A stretch of DNA of 34,606 nt from Pseudoselenomonas ruminantium (lineage in GTDB: Bacteria > Bacillota > Negativicutes > Selenomonadales > Selenomonadaceae). The stretch spans positions 1-34,606 of the forward strand of contig DFHU01000049.1 in NCBI GenBank assembly GCA_002373045.1. Direction: 5' to 3'. The notes beneath the pieces were generated by a model, which was not told the DNA's origin, searched no databases, and saw only the letters and a list, made by a program, of their open reading frames with translations. Numbering within the stretch: position 1 is the first letter of the stretch; each line of letters begins with the position of its first letter. Of the stretch, positions 9,160 through 17,093 are shown in pieces. The position numbers and the translations under genes were made by a program.

Positions 9160-10710
9160 CTATTGCAAAATATTGAGTACTCCGCTGCTGGTCTGATTGG
9201 CCTGCGCCAAAGCGGACTGGGCGGTTTGCGTAAGAATGTTGTTCTTCTCATAGCCTACCATTTCCTTGGCCATGTCCGCATCCCGAATCAGGCTCTCCGA
9301 AGCCTGCGTGCTTTCGTCACTGGTGACGAGGTTCGCATTCATCACATCCATGCGCTGGCATTGGGCACCGAGGGTGGTGGCAGAGTGTAAAAGATACTTT
9401 AACGCTTGATCAACATCTCCTAAAAATTTAAGAGCTTTATCCCTTGTCGATACACAAGTAGCTGATGCCAGCGCCCCTCTACGTGGATAAGGCCATACTT
9501 CATCCTGCCATTTAGCATTTCTTTCTGCCGGTGTCATATTTGCATAATCATTCGACCATTCTGTAGGAAAATCCGCAGGAGTAGGATCTATTTCCCAATC
9601 TGAATCTGCAGCAGGAAACAATATATTTAATGTTGTATTTGGGAATTGCAGCCTCGTTTCTTGGGAGGACTTCGTAGCACCCTGTACATAGTAATTCCCC
9701 CAAGGATGATATGCCTGTTCTGTCACCATTTTTCCTTTAAAGCCATTATATAAAACAAAATGGGAATAACTATCTGCACTACTACGAGATAGCGTATAGC
9801 CATTTGTATCTTTTGTTAATGTTGTACTGTGGTTACCAATCAATATAGATGTATCAGTAGGTGGCAGCCCTTTTGCTGCAAGCATTCCATTAAAAATTGC
9901 ATCCTCAATATCCGAATAAGTAGTCAATCCTTGAACACCTATAACATAGGCATCTGCCGAGCTACCATTTGGATCTGGATAGTACGTTCCTGTTCCCGGA
10001 GGCATATTAGCATCAAATTTCACACTGTTAAACTGCCCACAAGCACTACACAATATAGAAAATCCCTGTCCGTCAATGTCATTTGGTAAATTTAAGCCGC
10101 TGATTCCCGACAAATCAAAATTATATGTTCTATCAGGGTTTGATGTTCCTCCTGGCGTATACCCATATATGCCATTCGTCGAACTATGACTGGTTCCACC
10201 ATTAGATGTTGGAAAGATATTAACCCCTGCATTATTATTCTGTGCTGATGCTGTTGGATCAAAATACGTTGTCGTAGTCCCTAGTTCTCGTCCCGTCAAA
10301 AGTTGTATTCCATTATATGTAGTCTCATAAGAAATTGCATTTATTTGCATCAACATCTGTGTTGTTTCTTTTTGTATAATTTTACGATCATCATCCGTAC
10401 AGGTATCATTAGCTGATTTTATGGCATTTTCCTTTAATCTTGTTGCAATATCCACCTGCTCATTGACCGCCCGTTCTGCCGTCTTTAGCATACTTTTGCC
10501 GGTTTCTGTGTTGTTTTCACATTGCCCAAGGCTTCTGATTTGCACACGCATTCTTTCAGATATGCTATAGGCTGAGGCATCGTCTCCTGCACCGTTGACT
10601 TTCATACCGGAGGATACTTTTTTCAAGGACTTTGCCATTTCGCTGTTGTTTTTGTTCAGAGTATTCAACGTACTAACTGCCGACATGTTATTTTTTACTA
10701 CCATCGCCAT
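9160..10710 (-). CDS. Flagellin (filament subunit 2), cysteine-containing, with large central domain
   Basis: A 516-residue flagellin with conserved D0/D1 ends (VSSGMKVNGAGDDASAYSIS; ESLIRDADMAKEM; SSGVLNILQ) and a variable centre of roughly residues 145-410. It starts at ATG 10710, eight bases after GGGAGG. Its promoter is shared: the stop of the upstream flagellinolysin is only 19 bases away. Unlike most flagellins it has six cysteines: C64 and C104 in the N-terminal helices, a CSAC motif at 221-224 in the surface domain, and C419 and C451 at the C-terminal side. The central domain is rich in Tyr, Pro and Gly and I do not recognise it. Confidence 0.93.
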   Translation of the reverse strand: MAMVVKNNMSAVSTLNTLNKNNSEMAKSLKKVSSGMKVNGAGDDASAYSISERMRVQIRSLGQCENNTETGKSMLKTAERAVNEQVDIATRLKENAIKSANDTCTDDDRKIIQKETTQMLMQINAISYETTYNGIQLLTGRELGTTTTYFDPTASAQNNNAGVNIFPTSNGGTSHSSTNGIYGYTPGGTSNPDRTYNFDLSGISGLNLPNDIDGQGFSILCSACGQFNSVKFDANMPPGTGTYYPDPNGSSADAYVIGVQGLTTYSDIEDAIFNGMLAAKGLPPTDTSILIGNHSTTLTKDTNGYTLSRSSADSYSHFVLYNGFKGKMVTEQAYHPWGNYYVQGATKSSQETRLQFPNTTLNILFPAADSDWEIDPTPADFPTEWSNDYANMTPAERNAKWQDEVWPYPRRGALASATCVSTRDKALKFLGDVDQALKYLLHSATTLGAQCQRMDVMNANLVTSDESTQASESLIRDADMAKEMVGYEKNNILTQTAQSALAQANQTSSGVLNILQ

Positions 10711-10729
10711 TTCTCATTCCTCCCTGATT

Positions 10730-12511
10730 TTACTGCAACAAGCTGAGTACGGATGAACTGTTTTGGTTGGCTTGAGCCAGCATACTTTGGGCACTTTGCA
10801 GCAGAACATTGCTTTTCGTATAGGTCGCCATTTCCTTAGCCATATCTGCATCCCGGATAACCGATTCGGAACTTTGGGTATTTTCACTGGCAGTGGTCAG
10901 ATTGGCTGCCGTGTATTCCATACGGCTGATAATCGCGCCAATCTTGGTCTGATAGCCGAGCGCCCGATTAAGCGATTTATCAATCTGCCGGATAGCGGCT
11001 GTGGCATCCGACCAGGTTGCCACGCTGATATTTGTACCGTCTTTTGCTCTCACCCCCAAAGCTTCGGCATGAATATCATTTATGGCTACATGGATGGACT
11101 CATTGGCCTTCGTGCCGGTATGGAACTGCCAGCCGCCGATCTTATGCTCAAAGGCCGGCCATTCAACTTCCAGTCCGTCAATTACGGTCACTGCATCTTC
11201 AGGATAAATCCAATACTTCGTTGAGCCGCCTTCGGGAACGGTACTTTCGGTTGTGCGCCACTCGCGGTTGCCGGCATCCCAGCCCATAATCGCCCCCATA
11301 TCTTTGTTTGATATATCTATGCCACACTCTTTTTTGTAAAAACTAATATTCATGGGCGAGTAATTGTTAAAATCCGTCAAAAAAGAATTTGTTAAATCAT
11401 TCAGCGTAGCAAACCGTCCTGCGGTTGCGCCAGCAACAGCGGCATCAATAGCACTTGCGCCTTGCTCCTCTAAGACTTTCATAAAGCGACTAAGCGCTGC
11501 CTTGCCATTATCGCCGGAATGATATGCCATATAGCGAAGTAACGCAAAACCTCCGGCATATGGTGATAGTGTTTGTGTGCCACTGCCATTATTAAACAAA
11601 CTGGTATACTCTGCTACATCCAAACTACTCATCACAGAACTTACGCTTAGACTGTCATCTGTGCCATGTATCAATTCTGCTATGCCTTCCTTTATGTATG
11701 AAGGTAAAGTCGAAAAATCTTCAATATTGGCCGCCATCACCGCATGGGTCATTTCATGGGCAATAGTACGGTCTAAGTAATTTGCAGCTCCGCCTCCGGG
11801 AAAAACACCATTGACATCTTCCATATCCATATTCGTGTAAAATGTCATATTTATGTCTAACTGCAACGATATAGTCCTCGAACCTGATGCTGTATGCGTC
11901 ACCCACGCAAGTGCTCCACTTTGCTGTGGAGTCGGATTGTAGTTCAAATTCACCTTCATTCTGTTGACCATAGTGCTATCCTGCATAAAGTCTGCACCAT
12001 ATGACTCTTTTATCATCTCTAAACTGTTCTGTATCCATTCGCTGTTTAGTGCCTTGATTATCTGCTGTTCCACGGTATCTGCCATGCGATTGGAACCATC
12101 AAAGAGCGGTCTGCCGTTGAAGGTTGCGCTGGCATTCTCATCAATCTGTTCCACCAGCTGATTGACTTCCTTCTGAATAATCGCCCTGTCCGCATCCGTA
12201 TTGGTATCATTGACCGAATCCAATGCCTTTTCCTTGATGGTTTTCATAATATCAATCGTAGATTGAAGTGCACCTTCTGCTGTACGCATCATGCTGGTGG
12301 CATTTTGCGTATTGGCCGTAGCCTGATCCAAGCCCCGAATCCGCACCCGCATCTTTTCCGATATGGAATAGCCGGAAGCATCATCAGCAGCACTGTTTAT
12401 CTTCATGCCACTGGATACTTTCTGCAAACTTGACCGTAAATCACTTTCGTTTTTGTTCAGGGTATTTAACGCATTGGTGGCTTCCTTGTTGTTCTTTACT
12501 ACCATTGCCAT
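10730..12511 (-). CDS. Flagellinolysin: flagellin with an inserted zinc metalloprotease domain
   Basis: A 593-residue flagellin whose surface domain is replaced by a gluzincin-type protease. Residues 1-~145 are the N-terminal D0/D1 region (VSSGMKINSAADDASGYSIS) and residues ~455-593 the C-terminal D1/D0 (ESVIRDADMAKEM, ending SSSVLSLLQ). Between them, residues 252-256 read HEMTH, the HExxH zinc site (bases 11744-11758). YIKEGIAEL follows, whose first Glu (residue 275) is the probable third zinc ligand. The fusion matches the published flagellinolysin family, whose members assemble into filaments with proteolytic activity. It starts at ATG 12511, about eight bases after GGAGG; the in-frame ATG 12526 overlaps that ribosome site. 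It is first in an operon with flagellin 2, under a sigma-28 promoter. No signs of decay; the protease substrate is unknown. Confidence 0.93.
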   Translation of the reverse strand: MAMVVKNNKEATNALNTLNKNESDLRSSLQKVSSGMKINSAADDASGYSISEKMRVRIRGLDQATANTQNATSMMRTAEGALQSTIDIMKTIKEKALDSVNDTNTDADRAIIQKEVNQLVEQIDENASATFNGRPLFDGSNRMADTVEQQIIKALNSEWIQNSLEMIKESYGADFMQDSTMVNRMKVNLNYNPTPQQSGALAWVTHTASGSRTISLQLDINMTFYTNMDMEDVNGVFPGGGAANYLDRTIAHEMTHAVMAANIEDFSTLPSYIKEGIAELIHGTDDSLSVSSVMSSLDVAEYTSLFNNGSGTQTLSPYAGGFALLRYMAYHSGDNGKAALSRFMKVLEEQGASAIDAAVAGATAGRFATLNDLTNSFLTDFNNYSPMNISFYKKECGIDISNKDMGAIMGWDAGNREWRTTESTVPEGGSTKYWIYPEDAVTVIDGLEVEWPAFEHKIGGWQFHTGTKANESIHVAINDIHAEALGVRAKDGTNISVATWSDATAAIRQIDKSLNRALGYQTKIGAIISRMEYTAANLTTASENTQSSESVIRDADMAKEMATYTKSNVLLQSAQSMLAQANQNSSSVLSLLQ

Positions 12512-12558
12512 ATTATTTACCTCCATGTTTACGAGGTCTATTTACCGTATCATATAGT

Positions 12559-12585
12559 ATATCGGCGGAATCAGAAAAAACTTAA
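12559..12585 (-). promoter_or_regulatory. Sigma-28 promoter of the flagellinolysin-flagellin 2 operon
   Basis: The minus strand reads TTAAGTTT (12578-12585), 11 bases, then GCCGATAT (12559-12566), a near-perfect match to TAAAGTTT-N11-GCCGATAA. It lies about 50 bases before the flagellinolysin start. Confidence 0.92.
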
Positions 12586-12601
12586 ATCTGGTTGTACACG
12601 T

Positions 12602-12638
12602 AAAAAAAGCACAAGTCCATTTTGTTCAGACTTGTGCT
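12602..12638 (-). terminator. Rho-independent terminator after the CsgG/FlgT-like gene
   Basis: Minus-strand stem AGCACAAGTC (12638-12629) pairs with GACTTGTGCT (12617-12608), followed by T6 (12607-12602). It separates this gene from the flagellar promoter. Confidence 0.92.
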
Positions 12639-12659
12639 TTCGTATGTTTTATGGTTATA

Positions 12660-13490
12660 TCAGTCGCGGGACAGCATATCGCCTTTTTGTATTTTTTCTT
12701 TGCTTTCGGTAATGCGGCAGGTGGTTTCTTCTTTGCCGATTTCGAGGACTTCGGCGCGTCCGATTTCTTTTTCATCACGGATGATGGCCAGGGATTCGCC
12801 CTGGAAGAATTTTGCATTGGAGCCTTGGTCAACGGTGATGATTTCGCCCCTGATGTTGGTAATTTTTCCTACGCCGACTTTTTTACCGTTGTTGTCTGCG
12901 GGGTTGGTCAAATCTTCCACAAATTTTTCGGCTGCGTAGGTGCAGGTGTTCTTGAAGGATTCTGCTGCATTTTTGCCGCCGCGGACGATGGTATATTTTT
13001 TATCGAGCAGGGCAATTTCCTTTTGGCAGTTGATGAACTGGAGCTGCAGTACCATCTTGCTCTTGTACGGGGGTTCAAAGCCGGACATGATGCGGTCAAC
13101 CAGCGAGGAGCCGCCTTTTTTCTGGGTGTTTACCTCGGTGATTCTGCCGCAGACGACAAAGCGGGCGCCGAGTTCCCGGCCTGCCTTGGCGGCAGACTGA
13201 ACGTCAGCGGTGATTTTCTTTGCGTCCATGGTCATCAGTTTGTCTTCGTAGGTAACCGGCTCCATTACGGTGTAGGTGCCGTCGCCCATGAATTCGATGT
13301 TTATTTTGCTGGTCATCATTTTGATAATGTCTTCTGCGTCCTGGTCATCCTCGTAGTCGGAGAGGGTGAATTCCTGCTGCAGGGGCAGAACGAGTACCGT
13401 TCTGGGGGCAGCAGCGCAAACAGCCGTAAGGGCGGTCAACAGGCACATTACCGTGAAGAGCAGCTTTAGGGTGTTTCGCCAAATGTTCAC
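12660..13490 (-). CDS. Exported CsgG/TolB-like protein with FlgT-type C-terminal domain
   Basis: A 276-residue exported protein. A signal peptide (basic NIWRNTLK, core LLFTVMCLLTALTAV, cleavage near CAAA) leads into a domain beginning RTVLVLPL that resembles the TolB/CsgG fold, including GRELGARFVVCGRITEV. The C-terminal ~75 residues (GKITNIRGEIITVDQGSNA; GRAEVLEIGKEETTCRI; KGDMLSRD) resemble the C-terminal domain of flagellar assembly protein FlgT. A periplasmic or envelope role, perhaps in flagellar basal-body assembly, is an inference from that likeness and from the flagellin neighbours. The start chosen is GTG 13490, nine bases after AAAGGA; ATG 13514 adds eight residues but has a G-run almost touching it. 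Terminator at 12602-12638. Confidence 0.75.
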   Translation of the reverse strand: MNIWRNTLKLLFTVMCLLTALTAVCAAAPRTVLVLPLQQEFTLSDYEDDQDAEDIIKMMTSKINIEFMGDGTYTVMEPVTYEDKLMTMDAKKITADVQSAAKAGRELGARFVVCGRITEVNTQKKGGSSLVDRIMSGFEPPYKSKMVLQLQFINCQKEIALLDKKYTIVRGGKNAAESFKNTCTYAAEKFVEDLTNPADNNGKKVGVGKITNIRGEIITVDQGSNAKFFQGESLAIIRDEKEIGRAEVLEIGKEETTCRITESKEKIQKGDMLSRD

Positions 13491-13515
13491 GTTTTTTCGT
13501 CCTTTCAACAACATA

Positions 13516-13563
13516 CCCCCTTCAAAGGGAAAGGCCTTTGGCGGGCCTTTCCCCTAAAGGGGG
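13516..13563 (-). terminator. Long imperfect hairpin after the GGGtGRT gene
   Basis: CCCCC..AAAGGGAAAGGCC (from 13516) faces GGCCTTTCCC..GGGGG (to 13563) around a TTTGGC-type loop. It lies about 30 bases past the stop at 13595. No T-run follows, so it may act as an mRNA 3' stabiliser or a REP-like element rather than an intrinsic terminator. Confidence 0.5.
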
Positions 13564-13594
13564 CAGCAAAGCATATTATCTTAGGATGCTTTTA

Positions 13595-14596
13595 TTATTT
13601 GCTCATAGCTTCCTGTACAGCTACAGCTACGGCTACGGTCATACCAACCATCGGGTTGTTGCCGGCGCCGATGAGGCCCATCATGTCAACGTGTGCCGGT
13701 ACGGAGGAGGAACCTGCGAACTGGGCATCGCCGTGCATACGGCCCATGGTATCGGTCATACCATAGGAAGCCGGGCCTGCTGCCATGTTGTCCGGATGGA
13801 GCGTACGGCCCGTGCCGCCGCCGGAGGCAACGGAGAAGTACTTCTTGCCGTTTTCGATGCAGTCTTTCTTGTAGCAGCCTGCAACCGGATGCTGGAAGCG
13901 GGTCGGGTTCGTGGAGTTACCCGTGATGGAGATATCCACGTTCTCGAGTTTCATGATGGCAACGCCTTCCTGTACGGATTCGGCACCGTAGCAGCGAACT
14001 TTAGCACGGAGGCCATCGCTGTAAGCGATTTCTTTGACAATGTTTACTTTGTCAGCCTTGAAGTCGTATTCGGTTTCTACGAAGGTGAAACCGTTGATGC
14101 GGCTGATGATCTGAGCAGCGTCTTTGCCGAGGCCGTTCAGGATAACGCGCAGGGGGTTCTTACGAACTTTGTTAGCCGTCTGTGCGATACCGATAGCACC
14201 TTCAGCAGCGGCAAACGATTCGTGACCAGCCAGGAATGCGAAGCAGCCAGCTTCTTCGGACAGAAGCATAGCGCCGAGGTTACCATGGCCGAGACCTACT
14301 TTACGATGGTCAGCAACGGAGCCCGGTACGCAGAAAGCCTGGAGGCCTTCGCCGATAGCTTTGGCAGCATCAGCAGCAGCCGTGCAGCCCTTCTTGATGG
14401 CGATAGCAGCGCCGAGGGTGTAAGCCCATTTTGCATTTTCGAATGCGATCGGCTGCAGGTCGCCTACGATGTCGTAAGCTTTTACGCCTTTTTCATCGCA
14501 GATGGTCTTTGCTTCTTCGATGGAAGCAATACCATACTTTTTGCAAACTTCATTAATCTGGTCAATACGGCGTTCATAGCCTTCGAATAATGACAT
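13595..14596 (-). CDS. GGGtGRT protein (conserved, function unknown)
   Basis: A 333-residue soluble protein of the family named for its GGGTGRT motif, here residues 259-265 (YFSVASGGGTGRTLHPDN). Other conserved glycine-rich stretches are VGLGHGNLGAMLLSEEAGC (100-118) and GLIGAGNNPMVGMTVAVAV near the end. Cysteines at 18, 33, 71, 89, 118, 202, 241 and 246 are notable for its scaffold partner. It starts at ATG 14596, about nine bases after GAGAGGA; the ATG at 14605 almost touches that site. The gene lies 49 bases after the NifU/IscU-like scaffold gene and is surely co-transcribed with it. The pairing is known across anaerobic bacteria, but the reaction is not established to my knowledge. Confidence 0.9.
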   Translation of the reverse strand: MSLFEGYERRIDQINEVCKKYGIASIEEAKTICDEKGVKAYDIVGDLQPIAFENAKWAYTLGAAIAIKKGCTAAADAAKAIGEGLQAFCVPGSVADHRKVGLGHGNLGAMLLSEEAGCFAFLAGHESFAAAEGAIGIAQTANKVRKNPLRVILNGLGKDAAQIISRINGFTFVETEYDFKADKVNIVKEIAYSDGLRAKVRCYGAESVQEGVAIMKLENVDISITGNSTNPTRFQHPVAGCYKKDCIENGKKYFSVASGGGTGRTLHPDNMAAGPASYGMTDTMGRMHGDAQFAGSSSVPAHVDMMGLIGAGNNPMVGMTVAVAVAVQEAMSK

Positions 14597-14645
14597 TCTA
14601 TTCATTCCTCTCTATACACTTGCATTAACTTCGGAAGGTAAATTC

Positions 14646-15341
14646 TTACTCTTCGCGCGGGTCAATCGTCTTAACAGCGTCAGCGAAACGGCCTTTGGTG
14701 CTGGTGTTGGCTTTGATGGCTTCGTTAGCATCTTTGCCGGCACGTACAGCTTCCATAACTTTGCCGAGCTGAACAACTTCGTAACCGATTACGCGGTTTT
14801 CGCTGTCCAGACCGAGTTTCGTTACATAGCCTTCTGCAAGTTCGAGGTAACGGGGACCCTTCTTGAGCGTGCTGTAGAGCGTACCCGTCTGGCTGCGCAG
14901 ACCTTTACCCAGGTCATCGAGGCCAGCGCCGATGGGCAGACCGTCATCGGAGAATGCAGTCTGGGAACGGCCATAAGCAATCTGCAGGAAGAGTTCGCGC
15001 ATAGCGGTGTTGATGGCATCGCACACGAGGTCAGTGTTCAGGGCTTCGAGAACCGTGAGGCCCGGCAGGATTTCTGCTGCCATTGCTGCGGAATGGGTCA
15101 TACCGGAGCAGCCGATGGTTTCGACGAGAGCTTCCTGGATGATGCCGTCCTTAACGTTCAGGGTCAGTTTGCAGGCACCCTGCTGCGGAGCGCACCAGCC
15201 AATGCCGTGCGTCAGGCCGCTGATGTCCTGTACGTTCTTGGATTTTACCCATTTGCCTTCTTCAGGAATGGGAGCAGCACCATGGTGTACTTCCTGGGCT
15301 ACGCATGCCATGTCTTCCACTTTTTGTGAATAAGCAATCAT
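14646..15341 (-). CDS. NifU/IscU-like iron-sulfur scaffold family protein, partner of GGGtGRT
   Basis: A 231-residue protein annotated in this family as iron-sulfur cluster assembly scaffold. The core IGCSGMTHSAAMAAEILPG (77-95) mirrors the IscU/NifU-N segment around its second active cysteine. Other candidate ligands are C50 and C57 (GIGWCAPQQGAC) and C107. It is longer than IscU (about 130 residues) and carries an extra C-terminal half (LGLDSENRVIGYEVVQLGKV). No cysteine desulfurase lies nearby, so it may serve a dedicated cluster or substrate for the GGGtGRT protein rather than general assembly. It starts at ATG 15341 with AGAGAGGA nine bases upstream. Confidence 0.85.
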   Translation of the reverse strand: MIAYSQKVEDMACVAQEVHHGAAPIPEEGKWVKSKNVQDISGLTHGIGWCAPQQGACKLTLNVKDGIIQEALVETIGCSGMTHSAAMAAEILPGLTVLEALNTDLVCDAINTAMRELFLQIAYGRSQTAFSDDGLPIGAGLDDLGKGLRSQTGTLYSTLKKGPRYLELAEGYVTKLGLDSENRVIGYEVVQLGKVMEAVRAGKDANEAIKANTSTKGRFADAVKTIDPREE

Positions 15342-15420
15342 TGTTCGTATTCCTCTCTTTTTCTAAAATATAACACTAGAGGGCTTGCCCCAAAGCAGGG
15401 AACATAAGAGGGCTAGCATG

Positions 15421-15512
15421 GAGCAGCCCACCGAGCATATCGGTGAACCTGCTCCCCGGGGATGCCACCGGCATCCCGCGCTTACGCGCCCTTGCTCAAG
15501 GGAGCTGCCTCT
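15421..15512. repeat. Dense tandem hairpins between gpmI and the scaffold gene
   Basis: Several short inverted repeats follow one another: GAGCAG/CTGCTC (15421-15454) enclosing ACCGA/TCGGT (15430-15444); GGGATGCC/GGCATCCC (15459-15477, loop ACC); GCGC/GCGC (15478-15489); and CCCTTG/CAAGGG near 15488-15502. The whole looks like a REP/BIME-type palindromic element or a structured gpmI 3' end. No T-run, so transcription may pass into the scaffold gene. Confidence 0.5.
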
Positions 15513-15522
15513 GTCCTGCTGA

Positions 15523-17052
15523 TTAGAGTTCCACCAGGTTCTTGCCCGTCATTTCGGCCGGAATCTCTACGCCTGCCAGCGTTAAAAGAGTCGGTGCGAT
15601 ATCGCAGAGGGCGCCGTCCTTAACGGACTTAACGCGGTCGGATACCACGATGAACGGAACAGGGTTGGTGGTGTGTTTGGTGAAGGGCTGGTCGTTTTCG
15701 TAGTCCATCATCTTGTCGGCGTTGCCGTGGTCAGCGGTGATGCAGACCTCGCCGCCAACTTCGCGGATGGCGTCTACGAAACGGCCCACACAGGTGTCTA
15801 CCGTTTCCACAGCCTTGATTACAGCCGGGAATACGCCGGTATGACCAACCATGTCGCAGTTTGCATAGTTCAGGATGATGAAGTCGTATTTGCCGGATTT
15901 GATGGCGTCCACGACTTTATCCGTAACTTCCACCGCGCTCATTTCCGGCTGGAGGTCATAGGTTGCGACCTTCGGGGACGGAACGAGGATGCGGTCTTCA
16001 CCCTTGTAGGGTTCTTCTACGCCGCCGTTGAAGAAGAACGTCACGTGAGCGTACTTTTCGGTTTCGGCAATGCGCAGCTGGGTCATGCCCTTGTTCTGGA
16101 TGATTTCGCCCAGCGTGTTATTGATGGATTCCGGCGGGAAGGCTACGAGAGCGTTCATGCCGTCTTCATACTGGGAGAAGGTAGCGAACGGAATCTTCAA
16201 ATCTTCATCGCGTTCGAAACCGTCAAAGCTTTCATCCACGAAGGAATGCGTGAGCTGACGGGCACGGTCCGGACGGAAGTTGAAGAAGATAGCGCCGTCG
16301 CCATTCTTCATGCCTTCGTAGCCTTTGACTACGAACGGCACAACGAATTCGTCGTTTACGTCATTGTCGTAGCTTGCCTTGAGGCCGGCTACTGCGGAAT
16401 CAGCGCTAACGCCTTCGGCATGGGTGATGGCTTCATAAGCCTTGACTACGCGTTCCCAACGGTTGTCGCGGTCCATAGCGTAGTAACGTCCACTGACGGT
16501 TGCGATGCAGCCAGCGCCGATTTCCTTGCACTTTGCTTCGAGTTCTTCGAGGAAAGGCTGTGCGCTCTGAGGCGGTACATCACGGCCATCGAGGAAGGCA
16601 TGTACATAAACTTCCTTGATGTCGTTCTTTTTCGCCATTTCGAGCAGCGCATAGAGATGATCCTGATGGCTGTGTACGCCGCCCGGAGAAACGAGGCCCA
16701 TAAGGTGCAGGGCACCGCCCTTTTCCTTCACGCCGTTGACGATTTCCAGCAGGGCTTTGTTCTTGAAAAAGTCGCCGTTCTTGATGTCGCGGGTGATACG
16801 GGTCAGCTGCTGATAGATGATGCGGCCGGCGCCGATGTTGGTGTGACCAACTTCGGAGTTACCCATCTGACCATCCGGCAGGCCGACGTATTCGCCGGAA
16901 GCCTGCAGCTGGCTGGTCTTGTATTTGGCAAGAAGTCCGTCGAGTACGGGCGTGTTAGCTACCTGTACAGCGTTGTTCTTGTCGGTTTTGTCACCGAGGC
17001 CGCAGCCATCCATGATGATGAGGGCCACCGGTGCATTTTTAAGAGTTGCCAT
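15523..17052 (-). CDS. gpmI: 2,3-bisphosphoglycerate-independent phosphoglycerate mutase
   Basis: Interconverts 3- and 2-phosphoglycerate in glycolysis through a phosphoserine intermediate and two Mn ions. It has 509 residues, the usual family length. The N-terminal metal motif is LIIMDGCGLG (Asp15), the catalytic serine is Ser66 in MGNSEVGHTNIGAGRI, and the C-terminal metal site includes VCITADHGNADKM. VSPGGVHSHQDHL and FLDGRDVPP are further substrate-binding signatures. It starts at ATG 17052 with GAAGGAG about 12 bases upstream. It is last in the gap-pgk-tpiA-gpmI order, 41 bases after tpiA. Confidence 0.97.
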   Translation of the reverse strand: MATLKNAPVALIIMDGCGLGDKTDKNNAVQVANTPVLDGLLAKYKTSQLQASGEYVGLPDGQMGNSEVGHTNIGAGRIIYQQLTRITRDIKNGDFFKNKALLEIVNGVKEKGGALHLMGLVSPGGVHSHQDHLYALLEMAKKNDIKEVYVHAFLDGRDVPPQSAQPFLEELEAKCKEIGAGCIATVSGRYYAMDRDNRWERVVKAYEAITHAEGVSADSAVAGLKASYDNDVNDEFVVPFVVKGYEGMKNGDGAIFFNFRPDRARQLTHSFVDESFDGFERDEDLKIPFATFSQYEDGMNALVAFPPESINNTLGEIIQNKGMTQLRIAETEKYAHVTFFFNGGVEEPYKGEDRILVPSPKVATYDLQPEMSAVEVTDKVVDAIKSGKYDFIILNYANCDMVGHTGVFPAVIKAVETVDTCVGRFVDAIREVGGEVCITADHGNADKMMDYENDQPFTKHTTNPVPFIVVSDRVKSVKDGALCDIAPTLLTLAGVEIPAEMTGKNLVEL

Positions 17053-17093
17053 ATTGATTTTTTGCTCCTTCTAAAAAACACAAAGGAAACGGA

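Noticed and set aside
13538..14590. 350-codon open frame on the plus strand
   Set aside because: It is the antisense of the GGGtGRT gene; its composition is explained by that gene's codon use and it has no ribosome site or known motif.
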